From the NCBI GenBank assembly GCA_040752195.1, contig JBFMFC010000042.1, forward strand, positions 1 through 28,941: a stretch of 28,941 nt of DNA, given 5' to 3'. This document shows positions 1-6,633 of the stretch, piece after piece. The position numbers and the translations under genes are program-made. Within the stretch, counting starts at the first letter, position 1. Each line of letters starts with the position of its first letter. Under the pieces are notes generated by a model that made no database searches, was not told where the DNA came from, and was given only the letters and a program-made list of their open reading frames with translations. The stretch comes from DSNY01 sp040752195. Lineage in GTDB: Bacteria; Pseudomonadota; Gammaproteobacteria; Burkholderiales; Burkholderiaceae_F.

Positions 1-8
1 ACCCGGAC

Positions 9-126
9 CGTCCACGATCCGGCTGAAACTCCGTCCACGATCACGCTGAAACAGCGTCCGCGATCAACCTGAAATGCCGTCCACGATCAGCCTGAAACGC
101 CGTCCACGATGGGCTGAAATACGCAC
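9..126. repeat. Five tandem 23-bp repeats, probable IS subterminal end
   Basis: The core CGTCCACGAT starts at 9, 32, 55, 78 and 101, an exact 23-bp period. The copy at 55 reads CGTCCGCGAT. Each core is followed by a variable 4-base stretch and then CTGAAA. The last copy has only three bases between core and CTGAAA and runs into ACGCAC, after which the pattern stops. Arrays of this kind are known as transposase-binding repeats at the ends of IS21-family elements, and the GTCCACGAT/CTGAAA wording matches my memory of such ends; that assignment is inference. No transposase gene lies in the window, so the element body would be to the left of base 1. Plasmid iterons are the main alternative, but no rep gene is present. 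Confidence 0.5.
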
Positions 127-168
127 CTAACTCGCGTATGTCGATCAGCGGCCGCCCCTGTCCTCGGT

Positions 169-792
169 TCATTCGATCGCGCCGGTTTCCGCGTTGATGC
201 GCGTCCGACTCGACAGTTCGATCCCCTGTGCCTCTTGCGCGATCGCGAAGGCGGCGCGGGTGGCTTCGTTCAGCTCGACTTCGAACCCGGCGAACACGCT
301 CGGCCGCGCGTCGGCATACCGCGCACGGTCGTACGTCCATTCGCCGGGGTCGAGCACGGCGTGCGGTTCGAAAGGATCGAAAACGACCCAGTCGGCGGGC
401 GCCGCCGCGGCCCGCAGACCCAGCCGCGGAAAGACGATCTCGCGTGGCGGCCCTGCGACGCACCAGACGCCGAACAGCACGTCGGCATAGTGCGCGTCGT
501 TGTGGAAGAAGGCTGCGCGGCAGGCGTACCACTCGAAGGCGGGGCGCAGGCCGGGCGAAAGAGCGGGTCCGAGGGCCGCCGCCAGCGCCGCACGCGCCTC
601 CGTCAGTTCGAACGCGCCGCCGGAGACGACACGCCCCGGCGCGGCTGCATCGAACCGCCGACTGTCCGCCGCCGTGCGCAGTTGCGCAGGCAACGGCAGC
701 GAGCCCGTGAGCAGGCGAGCCCCGCTGCTTCGCCGTCTGCCGTCGGGGCCGGCGCACACCGCGGGCGGAGCTGAAACGTCGATCCAGCGCAT
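169..792 (-). CDS. Conserved-looking protein with HxDxH...H pattern, function unknown
   Basis: This is a 207-residue protein starting at ATG 792 (MRWIDVSAPP). I do not recognise a named family with confidence. Residues 97-101 read HNDAH, followed by a hydrophobic strand (DVLFGVWCVAGP), an REIVFPR stretch and FDPFEPHAV at about 138-146. One HxD pair plus a distant His within predicted beta strands is the arrangement seen in cupin-fold and 2-oxoglutarate/Fe(II) oxygenases, so a metal-binding double-stranded beta-helix is plausible but only inferred. The frame stays open upstream to 873, but that extension would run into the rpoH terminator, so 792 is preferred. No strong Shine-Dalgarno sequence is visible. 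The stop lies 43 bp from the putative IS end, so the gene looks intact. Confidence 0.7.
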   Translation of the reverse strand: MRWIDVSAPPAVCAGPDGRRRSSGARLLTGSLPLPAQLRTAADSRRFDAAAPGRVVSGGAFELTEARAALAAALGPALSPGLRPAFEWYACRAAFFHNDAHYADVLFGVWCVAGPPREIVFPRLGLRAAAAPADWVVFDPFEPHAVLDPGEWTYDRARYADARPSVFAGFEVELNEATRAAFAIAQEAQGIELSSRTRINAETGAIE

Positions 793-872
793 GGATGCGG
801 AGCATAGCGATGGCGCTTCGGCCGATCGCCCCAGTCGCGCTCTGGCCGGGGAAAGCGGAGCAAGGCCACCCA

Positions 873-898
873 AAAAAAGCCCCGCTTGCGCGGGGCTC
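873..898 (-). terminator. Rho-independent terminator of rpoH and its 3'-UTR RNA
   Basis: On the minus strand AGCCCCGC and its complement (891-898 and 879-886) form an 8-bp stem with a 4-base loop at 887-890. It is followed directly by a run of seven T residues (A873-A879 on the plus strand). It lies 79 bp after the rpoH stop and 80 bp before the start of the next minus-strand gene. Confidence 0.92.
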
Positions 899-941
899 AG
901 GATCCGCCTCTTCGGAGGAGAGGGGGAGGAGGAGAGGCGGA
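873..941 (-). ncRNA. Candidate 3'-UTR sRNA with anti-Shine-Dalgarno loop (CCUCCUCCC)
   Basis: Between the rpoH stop and its terminator, a perfect 9-bp inverted repeat (903-911 with 933-941; TCCGCCTCT/AGAGGCGGA) encloses a 21-base loop (912-932). In the RNA the loop is almost all pyrimidine and contains CCUCCUCCC (924-932), CCCCCUCU and a further CCUCC. Five bases later the terminator hairpin begins, so the product would be a compact two-hairpin RNA of about 70 nt, released by processing of the rpoH transcript or made from a promoter not recognised here. Known RNAs with exposed CCUCC loops include the stress-induced CcsR RNAs of Rhodobacter and the anti-SD 'cuckoo' and betaproteobacterial toxic small RNAs. 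Membership in any of these is inference. Structure and loop are seen directly; expression is not. Confidence 0.6.
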
Positions 942-976
942 CTTACTGCGAACAACCTACCCGAAGATGCCGCCCG

Positions 977-1885
977 TCAGGCATCGGCTGCCAGCGCGCC
1001 GCGCATCTTCTGCAGTGCTTTGGCCTCGATTTGCCGAATTCGTTCCGCAGAAACACCGAATTCCTGCGCCAAATCGTGCAGCGTCGCTGTCCCTACGTTC
1101 CCGTCAGGGTCTTCGTTCAGCCAGCGTGCCTCGATGATGCGGCGGCTGCGCGGGTCGAGCGCGTCCAGGGCGCGGGCGATGCCGTCGGTCTGCAACTTGT
1201 CGTATTCACGGCGCTCGAGCACCTCGGTCGGCTCGCTGCGCGGGTCGGTCAGGTACGCGATCGGCGCGAACTCTTCCTCGCCGTCGTCGTTGCGTACCTC
1301 GAGCGCGATGTCACCGCCCGACATCCGGGTTTCCATCTCGACGACGTCTTGCGGCCGGACGTTCAGTTCCTGCGCGACGTCTTCGACCTGGCTCGGCGTC
1401 AGCGCCGCGTGCCCCTGCTTCATGCTGCGCAGGTTGAAGAAAAGCTTGCGCTGCGCCTTCGTGGTCGCAACCTTGACCAGGCGCCAGTTGCGCAGGATGT
1501 ACTCGTGAATCTCGGCCTTGATCCAGTGCAGCGCGAACGAGACCAGCCGGACGCCACGCTCAGGGTCGAAGCGCTTGACGGCCTTCATCAGACCGATGTT
1601 GCCCTCCTGGATCAGGTCCGCATGCGGCAGGCCGTAGCCCAGGTAGTTGCGTGCGACGGCCACGACCAAGCGCAGATGCGACAGCACGAGTTGCTGCGCC
1701 GCTTCCAGGCTGTTGCGCTCGCGATATTCGCGCGCCAGCCTCGTCTCTTCCTCCGCCGTCAGCAGCGGAATCCGGTTGACCGCAGCGATATACGCGTCCA
1801 GGTTACCCAGGCTACCCGGGTGCAGGGCGAGCGCCCCACTGGTGCCCGAGACCGCCGGAACCAGCGCTTTCGACGTATGTGCCAT
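977..1885 (-). CDS. rpoH: RNA polymerase heat-shock sigma factor RpoH (sigma-32)
   Basis: This 302-residue sigma-70-family factor directs core polymerase to heat-shock promoters. Region 2 includes the conserved DLIQEGNIGLMKAV (about 90-103) and the -10-recognition stretch SFALHWIKAEIHEYI. The diagnostic RpoH box QRKLFFNLR is at 145-153, and the C-terminal helix-turn-helix VSAERIRQIEAKALQKMR reads -35 elements. The E. coli protein has 284 residues. ATG 1885 is chosen because AAGAGGGGG lies about 8 bases upstream. An in-frame ATG at 1912 abuts the CIRCE operator and has no ribosome site. The gene follows ftsX with a 180-bp gap that holds its own promoter and operator, so it is not simply a third gene of the ftsEX operon. 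It ends in a structured 3' UTR with a strong terminator. Confidence 0.96.
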   Translation of the reverse strand: MAHTSKALVPAVSGTSGALALHPGSLGNLDAYIAAVNRIPLLTAEEETRLAREYRERNSLEAAQQLVLSHLRLVVAVARNYLGYGLPHADLIQEGNIGLMKAVKRFDPERGVRLVSFALHWIKAEIHEYILRNWRLVKVATTKAQRKLFFNLRSMKQGHAALTPSQVEDVAQELNVRPQDVVEMETRMSGGDIALEVRNDDGEEEFAPIAYLTDPRSEPTEVLERREYDKLQTDGIARALDALDPRSRRIIEARWLNEDPDGNVGTATLHDLAQEFGVSAERIRQIEAKALQKMRGALAADA

Positions 1886-1890
1886 TTCAA

Positions 1891-1899
1891 TCCCCCTCT
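1891..1899 (-). promoter_or_regulatory. rpoH ribosome binding site, complementary to the 3'-UTR loop
   Basis: The minus strand reads AGAGGGGGA here, a strong purine-rich site just upstream of ATG 1885; it decides the start of rpoH. The nine bases are perfectly complementary to bases in the 3'-UTR hairpin loop (plus-strand positions 919-927), so the site could pair with the transcript's own 3' end or with a processed 3'-UTR RNA. The pairing is seen in sequence; its occurrence in the cell is inferred. Confidence 0.7.
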
Positions 1900-1912
1900 T
1901 TTTGGATGTCAT

Positions 1913-1941
1913 GCTAGCACTCGTGGATGCCGAGTGCTAGC
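1913..1941. promoter_or_regulatory. CIRCE operator (HrcA site) upstream of rpoH
   Basis: A perfect inverted repeat, GCTAGCACTC-N9-GAGTGCTAGC, matches the CIRCE consensus (TTAGCACTC-N9-GAGTGCTAA) in the arm core and in the exact 9-base spacer. Only the outer one or two bases differ, and they remain palindromic. It lies 28 bp before the rpoH start codon, where bound HrcA repressor would block the predicted transcription start. HrcA is the CIRCE-binding heat-shock repressor, classically found at groESL and dnaK. If transcribed, the same repeat would form a 10-bp hairpin in the rpoH leader. Confidence 0.93.
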
Positions 1942-1943
1942 GC

Positions 1944-1970
1944 ATAGACTGCCCGCCGGCCATTTGGTTC
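1944..1970 (-). promoter_or_regulatory. Putative ECF/RpoE-type promoter of rpoH
   Basis: On the minus strand GAACCA (1970-1965) is followed after exactly 16 bases by TCTAT (1948-1944). This matches the GAAC core of the RpoE -35 element and a TCTA/TCTG-type -10 at the same spacing as the RpoE-dependent rpoH promoter of E. coli as I recall it. The predicted start falls around 1937-1938, inside the upstream CIRCE arm. Promoter identity is inferred from motif and spacing only; no convincing housekeeping promoter was seen nearby. Confidence 0.45.
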
Positions 1971-2011
1971 TGTCTCGGTTCGGGCGTCTCGTCAGCGGCG
2001 GATAGCAGAAA

Positions 2012-2027
2012 GTTAGCGCACGCTAAC
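2012..2027. promoter_or_regulatory. GTTAGCG/CGCTAAC palindrome between ftsX and rpoH
   Basis: Seven-base arms separated by CA form a near-perfect palindrome. On the minus strand it can fold as a 6-bp stem with a 4-base loop followed by TTTCTGCT, so it may be a weak terminator after ftsX. The symmetry also suits a dimeric repressor operator of TetR type. The sequence does not decide between these. Confidence 0.4.
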
Positions 2028-2029
2028 CT

Positions 2030-2051
2030 CGCTGGCGGGGGCGCGCCAGCG
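2030..2051 (-). terminator. GC-rich hairpin just after ftsX
   Basis: CGCTGGCG (2030-2037) and CGCCAGCG (2044-2051) form a perfect 8-bp stem with a 6-base loop, beginning 15 bp after the ftsX stop. No T-run follows directly, so it could protect the 3' end of the ftsEX transcript or act with the next palindrome rather than terminate alone. Confidence 0.45.
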
Positions 2052-2065
2052 CGGCTTGCCCGTGG

Positions 2066-3198
2066 TCAGGGCTTGGAGCCAAGTTGGCGGCGAACGCCGA
2101 GGCTGCCGAGGACCAGCCCACACAGAAGGGCGCCCACGAGAAATCCGGCCAGGATCGGCGGCGTGAGCATCGGCACGGCAAACCCGGCACGGCCATACAG
2201 ACGCGAAAGCTCGGTCAATTCGGGATTCAGCAGCCCGAGCGCGGCCGCCGCCGCGCCGACAGCGAGCGCGGCGGCCAGCAGCAAGGTGGCTCCGCCCGTG
2301 TAGGCGTACGGGCGGGCGATGAAGGACTCATCGGCCCCGACCATCCGAAGCACTCGGATTTCCTTACGCGACGCGGCCGCGAGCAGCCGCACCGCGCCGA
2401 TCACCACTGCCGCGACCAGCACGAGCAGAATCCCGCCGACGATGGTGCCGCCGATCCCGGCGATGCGGCCGATCTGCGCCAGTTTGCGGTACCAGGCCGC
2501 GTCGAACTGGACCGAATCCACCCGCGGCAGCTTGCGGATCGCCTCGGCGGCGGCATCGACCGCCGCCGGGGGANNNNNNNNNNNNNNNNNNNNNNNNNNN
2601 NNNNNNNNNNNNNNNNNNNNNNNNNNNNNNNNNNNNNNNNNNNNNNNNNNNNNNNNNNNNNNNNNNNNNNNNNGCCGCCGATCCCGGCGATGCGGCCGAT
2701 CTGCGCCAGTTTGCGGTACCAGGCCGCGTCGAACTGGACCGAATCCACCCGCGGCAGCTTGCGGATCGCCTCGGCGGCGGCATCGACCGCCGCCGGGGGA
2801 GTGCCGGGCGCCAGCGCGACGATCAACACGTCGGGCAGCGGGTTCGCCTTCAGTTCCCGCAGCGGCGGTCCCAGCGCCGGACGCTCCGCGAGTTCGGCGA
2901 GCGCCGCCTCGCGCGGAATGTGGCGCACCCGGGACACGCCCTGCACCGCTTCGACCCGTGACTGCAGCGCCTTGACGTCCTGCGCGGTCGCTGCCGGTGC
3001 AATGAACACGCTGAGTTCGGGCCCGATCGGTACACCTGCGACGGCTGCCCGGACGCCGACGGCCACCGTCGCGGCGAGCAGCGGCAACGTGAGTGCGGCC
3101 GCGCACAGCACGACGGCGAGCAGCACCGTGCCCGGGCGCTGCGCCATCAGCCGCAGCGCGCGACGCCACGCATAGGCGCGCGGACTCCAGTAGCTCAT
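2066..3198 (-). CDS. ftsX: Cell-division ABC transporter permease FtsX, interrupted by assembly gap
   Basis: FtsX is the membrane partner of FtsE; the complex sits at the division septum and controls peptidoglycan hydrolases. The N-terminus (MSYWSPRAYAWRRAL) leads into a first membrane helix at about 22-45, then an extracytoplasmic domain with RVEAVQGVSRVRHIPREAAL. After the gap come three more membrane helices within IVGGILLVLVAAVVIGAV, a Leu/Ala-rich segment and PMLTPPILAGFLVGALLCG, and the end LGVRRQLGSKP. The 100-N gap and a 127-bp exact duplicate interrupt the frame. Removing 227 bases (gap plus one copy) restores one frame of 906 nt, or 301 residues, the usual size for a short FtsX. The start overlaps the ftsE stop as ATGA, indicating translational coupling. 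Confidence 0.93.
2447..2800. other. 100-N scaffold gap flanked by identical 127-bp copies
   Basis: Bases 2447-2573 and 2674-2800 are identical over 127 bp and directly flank the N run (2574-2673). The length of 127 equals a common largest assembler k-mer, so the two contigs almost certainly overlap and the gap is artificial. Collapsing one copy plus the Ns repairs the ftsX frame. Confidence 0.93.
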
Positions 3199-3878
3199 TC
3201 GACCAGCCTGCCGTTGTCGAGCCGGATCGTGCGCGCGCGCGCCGGCACGGCGATCGACTCGCCGTGGGAGGCGACGATGACCGTGACGCCGGCCACCGCA
3301 AACTGCTCGAGCAGTTGCAGGACGCTTGCCGCCGACGCCGCGTCCAGATGCGCGGCCGGCTCGTCGACCAGCACCAGCGCCGGGCGATTGACGATCGCGC
3401 GCGCCAGCGCGGCGCGCCGCTGTTCGCCGCCCGCGAGCTCCTGCGGGCGGGCGGTGAACGCGTCGAGCCCGACGCGGGCCAGCGCCGCGCGCGCACGTTC
3501 CTCGGCCCTCGCCGCCGGCAGCCCGGAGGCCAGCGCGGGCAGCATCACGTTTTCGAGGACGCTGCGATCGTCGAGCAGCATCGGGTCCTGCAGCACGACG
3601 CCCATCGAGCGTCGAAGAAACGGCAGCGTGCGCGGGCGCAGCCGCGCGATGTCCTCGCCGGCGACGATCACGCGACCGCTGGTGGGCGCTTCGAGCGCGC
3701 CGATCAGCCGCAGCACGGTCGACTTGCCCGCGCCGCCGGGGCCGGCGAGCAGGACGAACTCGCTGCGTCCGATCGCGAAGCTCACTTCGGACAGCGCGAG
3801 CCGGAACGCGCCATAGCGCTTGGTCACGTGATCGAACACGACCAGCGGTGCGGGGCCTTCGATCGGCGCGACGGACAT
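3195..3878 (-). CDS. ftsE: Cell-division ABC transporter ATPase FtsE
   Basis: This 227-residue cytoplasmic ATPase drives FtsX. Walker A is GPGGAGKST (46-54), the Q-loop is VVLQDPML (about 94-101), the signature is LAGGEQRR (148-155), Walker B is ALVLVDEP (167-174) and the switch His is H205 (ASHGES). The signature (LAGGEQ rather than LSGGEQ) and D-loop (AAHLD rather than TGNLD) deviate from textbook FtsE, but all catalytic residues are kept. Length is standard. The last codons overlap ftsX by 4 bp. ftsY, its usual upstream neighbour, is not here but about 13.5 kb away on the same strand. The start shares a 113-bp divergent region with ppk; no good ribosome site is visible, so the exact start is less certain than the gene. 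Confidence 0.92.
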   Translation of the reverse strand: MSVAPIEGPAPLVVFDHVTKRYGAFRLALSEVSFAIGRSEFVLLAGPGGAGKSTVLRLIGALEAPTSGRVIVAGEDIARLRPRTLPFLRRSMGVVLQDPMLLDDRSVLENVMLPALASGLPAARAEERARAALARVGLDAFTARPQELAGGEQRRAALARAIVNRPALVLVDEPAAHLDAASAASVLQLLEQFAVAGVTVIVASHGESIAVPARARTIRLDNGRLVE

Positions 3879-3991
3879 CGGCGGGCGGTGCTTAGAATCG
3901 GTGCGGCCTGCGCAGCATGCGCGCGCAACGGCGCCGGATTCTACGTGGCGCGCGCGGCAGTCCTGTCATCCAAGCGTCACCGATTCCCTCT
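3879..3991. other. Divergent ftsE/ppk intergenic region
   Basis: The region must hold the promoters of ftsE (-) and ppk (+). A -10-like TAGAAT lies at 3893-3898 on the plus strand, but no matching -35 was found at standard spacing. No operator or clear hairpin was recognised. Confidence 0.3.
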
Positions 3992-6166
3992 ATGGTCAAG
4001 CGCAAACGCCGGGTCAAGTCCCGGAAGGACCAGGAAATCGCCGCGCCCGCCGCGCCCACGGAGCGCTTTCTCAACCGGGAGCTGTCGCAGCTCGCCTTCA
4101 ACGAACGCGTGCTCGCGCTCGCCGCGCGCGACTCGGTCCCGCTCGCCGAGCGGTTGCGCTACATCTGCATCGTTTCGTCGAACCTCGACGAGTTCTTCGA
4201 GATCCGCGTGGCCGGCCTGATGGAGGAACTGCGCGGACCGCGCAACGGCGGGCCGGCCTCGCCGCTGTGGCAGGAGTTCATGCGGATCTCCGAGCGCGCG
4301 CACGCGCTGGTCGACCGCCAGTACGCGCTGTTCAACCAGACGCTCGCGCCGGCGCTCGCGCGCCATGGCATCGTGATCGTCAACCATGCGGAGCGAACGC
4401 CCGCGCAGCGCGCCTGGGTGCGCGAGTACTTCGAGCGCGAAGTGCGTCCGCTGCTGTCGCCGATCGGGCTGGATCCTTCGCATCCGTTTCCGCAGGTGAT
4501 GAACAAGGCGCTGAACTTCGTCGTGCAACTGGCCGGGCGCGACGCGTTCGGCCGTCCGTCGGCGATCGCGATCCTGAAGGTGCCGCGCGTGCTGCCGCGC
4601 GTGATCCCGCTGCCTGAGAAGCTGGCGGCGGGCAAGCAGGCGTTCGTGATGTTGAGCTCGGTGATCCGCGCCCACCTGGAGGACGTGTTTCCGGGCCGCG
4701 GCATCGCCGGTTTCTCGCAGTTCCGTGTCACGCGCGACTCCGAGCTGTGGGTCGACGAGCGCGAGGTCCACAACCTGCGGCAGGCGCTGCGCATGGAGCT
4801 CACGCAGCGGCACTTCGGCAACGCCGTGCGGCTCGAGGTCGCGCGCTCGTGTCCGCAGGCGCTCGAGACGCTGCTGCGCGAGCAGTTCCAGCTTCCCGAG
4901 GCGGCGGTCTACCGCGTCGACGGGCCGGTCAACCTCGTGCGGCTCAATCAGCTCGTCGATCACCTGACGCAGCCGGCGCTGCGCTGGCCGCCGTTCGCGC
5001 CGGCCTGGCCCGTCAAGGTACCGCACTCGGCCGACGGCGCGGACATGTTCGAGGCGATGCGCGCCGGCGACATCCTGCTGCACCACCCGTTCGAGAGTTT
5101 CGAGCCCGTCATCGAGTTCCTGCGGCAGGCCGCGCTCGATCCGAAGGTCGTTGCGATCCGCATGACGCTGTACCGCACGGGCACCGGCTCGGTGGTGGTC
5201 GACCTGCTCGTCGAGGCGGCGCGCCGCGGCAAGGAGGTCACCGTCGTCGTCGAGCTGAAGGCGCGCTTCGACGAGGAGGCCAACATCAACCTCGCCGAGC
5301 GACTCGAGGCGGTCGGCGTGCAGGTCGTCTACGGCGTCGTGGAGTTAAAGACCCACGCCAAGCTGCTGCTCGTGGTTCGGCGCGAGGAGGACGGTCCGGC
5401 GACGAAAAAAAAGGGCGCCGCGCGTGTGCGGCTCGCGCACTACGCGCACCTGGGCACCGGCAACTACCATCCGACGACGACCAAGCTGTACACCGACTTC
5501 GGCATGCTGACGTGCGAACCCGACATCTGCGCCGATGTCGAGAAGGTGTTCATGCACCTGACCAGCCTCACCAAGGTGGAAAAGCTCAAGCACCTGTGGC
5601 TCGCGCCGTTCACGCTGCACAAGCGCGTGCTCGGCGCCATCGCCAACGAAGCGAAGCTCGCCGCTGCCGGCAAGCCCGCCCGCATCGTCGCGAAGATGAA
5701 CGCGCTCGTCGACGAAGCGACGATCAACGCGCTGTATTCGGCGTCGCAGGCCGGCGTGAAGATCGACCTCATCGTGCGCGGCGCGTGCATGCTGCGGCCG
5801 GGAATCCGTGGACTGTCGGACAACATCCGCGTGCGGTCGGTGGTGGGGCGCTTCCTCGAGCACCATCGCATCTACTACTTCCGCAACGGCGGCGCCGACG
5901 ACGTGTATCTGGCGAGCGCTGACTGGATGGGGCGCAACCTGTTTCGCCGCATCGAAGTCGCCTGGCCGGTGCTCGACGGCAAGCTCAAGCGGCGCGTGCT
6001 CGACGAAGGCCTGCGACCGTATCTGGACGACACGGTCGATGCCTGGACGCTGCAGGGCGATGGCGCCTACCGGCCGCCGAAGGCGCTCGCGCGCGGCGAC
6101 CGCGGCGGCTTCTCGGCGCAGCGTGCGCTGCTGGTCGAGCTGGCCGCCTCGGTCGGGGAGGGCTGA
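3992..6166 (+). CDS. ppk: Polyphosphate kinase 1
   Basis: PPK1 reversibly moves the gamma phosphate of ATP onto inorganic polyphosphate. From ATG 3992 the protein has 724 residues, slightly longer than the usual ~690 because of a basic N-terminal extension (MVKRKRRVKSRK). The N domain begins at FLNRELSQLAFNERVL (about 26-41), followed by the head domain with SSNLDEFFEIRVAGL. The two catalytic histidines are visible: H455 in LKTHAKLLL, the autophosphorylated site, and H624 in LEHHRIYYF. Both sit in phospholipase-D-like halves. The frame stays open to ATG 3917, but that start would be deep in the divergent region; neither has a clear ribosome site. sixA follows after 2 bases, so the two form an operon, facing a ppx unit. 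Confidence 0.95.
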   Translation: MVKRKRRVKSRKDQEIAAPAAPTERFLNRELSQLAFNERVLALAARDSVPLAERLRYICIVSSNLDEFFEIRVAGLMEELRGPRNGGPASPLWQEFMRISERAHALVDRQYALFNQTLAPALARHGIVIVNHAERTPAQRAWVREYFEREVRPLLSPIGLDPSHPFPQVMNKALNFVVQLAGRDAFGRPSAIAILKVPRVLPRVIPLPEKLAAGKQAFVMLSSVIRAHLEDVFPGRGIAGFSQFRVTRDSELWVDEREVHNLRQALRMELTQRHFGNAVRLEVARSCPQALETLLREQFQLPEAAVYRVDGPVNLVRLNQLVDHLTQPALRWPPFAPAWPVKVPHSADGADMFEAMRAGDILLHHPFESFEPVIEFLRQAALDPKVVAIRMTLYRTGTGSVVVDLLVEAARRGKEVTVVVELKARFDEEANINLAERLEAVGVQVVYGVVELKTHAKLLLVVRREEDGPATKKKGAARVRLAHYAHLGTGNYHPTTTKLYTDFGMLTCEPDICADVEKVFMHLTSLTKVEKLKHLWLAPFTLHKRVLGAIANEAKLAAAGKPARIVAKMNALVDEATINALYSASQAGVKIDLIVRGACMLRPGIRGLSDNIRVRSVVGRFLEHHRIYYFRNGGADDVYLASADWMGRNLFRRIEVAWPVLDGKLKRRVLDEGLRPYLDDTVDAWTLQGDGAYRPPKALARGDRGGFSAQRALLVELAASVGEG

Positions 6167-6168
6167 AG

Positions 6169-6633
6169 GTGGACCTGATCCTGTGGCGCCACGCCGAAGC
6201 GGAGCCGGGCGAGCCCGACCTCGGCCGCAGGCTCACGCCGAAGGGCGAAAAGCAGGCGCGGCGCATGGCCGAGTGGCTGCACGCGCACCTGCCGGATTCC
6301 GCCAAGATCGTTGCGAGCCCCGCTGCCCGCGCGCAACAGACCGCGCAGGCGCTCGCCGAGCTGTCGCACCGCAAACTCAAGACGCTCGCCGCGATCGCGC
6401 CGGGTGCGAGCGCGGACGCGGTGCTCGCCGCCGTCGACTGGCCCGACGGCAGGTCGCCGGTCGTCGTCGTCGGCCACCAGCCGACGCTCGGCTGGGTCGC
6501 GTCGAAGGTGATGACGGGCGAGGAGTTGCCGTGGTCGATCAAGAAGGCGGCCGTCTGGTGGCTGCAGTCGCGTTCGCGCGACGATGACGAGCAGGTCATG
6601 CTGCGCGCGGTGATCAGTCCCGATCTGCTCTGA
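6169..6633 (+). CDS. sixA: Phosphohistidine phosphatase SixA-like
   Basis: This 154-residue histidine-phosphatase-superfamily enzyme has the RH catalytic pair at R7-H8 (LILWRHAEAEPGE) and the second His at H103 (VVGHQPTLG). SixA removes phosphate from phosphohistidine, classically on signalling phosphotransfer domains or the nitrogen PTS. The start is GTG 6169, supported by GGGAGGG ending inside the ppk stop region; ppk and sixA are separated by 2 bases and surely cotranscribed. Since PPK1 works through a phosphohistidine intermediate, a functional tie is conceivable but unproven. The last 20 bp overlap the 3' end of the convergent thioredoxin-like gene. Confidence 0.88.
   Translation: MDLILWRHAEAEPGEPDLGRRLTPKGEKQARRMAEWLHAHLPDSAKIVASPAARAQQTAQALAELSHRKLKTLAAIAPGASADAVLAAVDWPDGRSPVVVVGHQPTLGWVASKVMTGEELPWSIKKAAVWWLQSRSRDDDEQVMLRAVISPDLL

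Noticed and set aside
9..126. CRISPR array
   Set aside because: The units are contiguous 23-mers with conserved inner bases; there are no unique spacers of 30 bp or so and no cas genes.
1886..1912. rpoH start at ATG 1912
   Set aside because: It lacks a ribosome site and touches the CIRCE element; ATG 1885 has a strong, well-spaced site.
2447..2800. Genuine tandem duplication in ftsX
   Set aside because: The copies are exactly 127 bp, identical and abut the N run on both sides; collapsing them restores a normal ftsX frame, so it is an assembly artefact.
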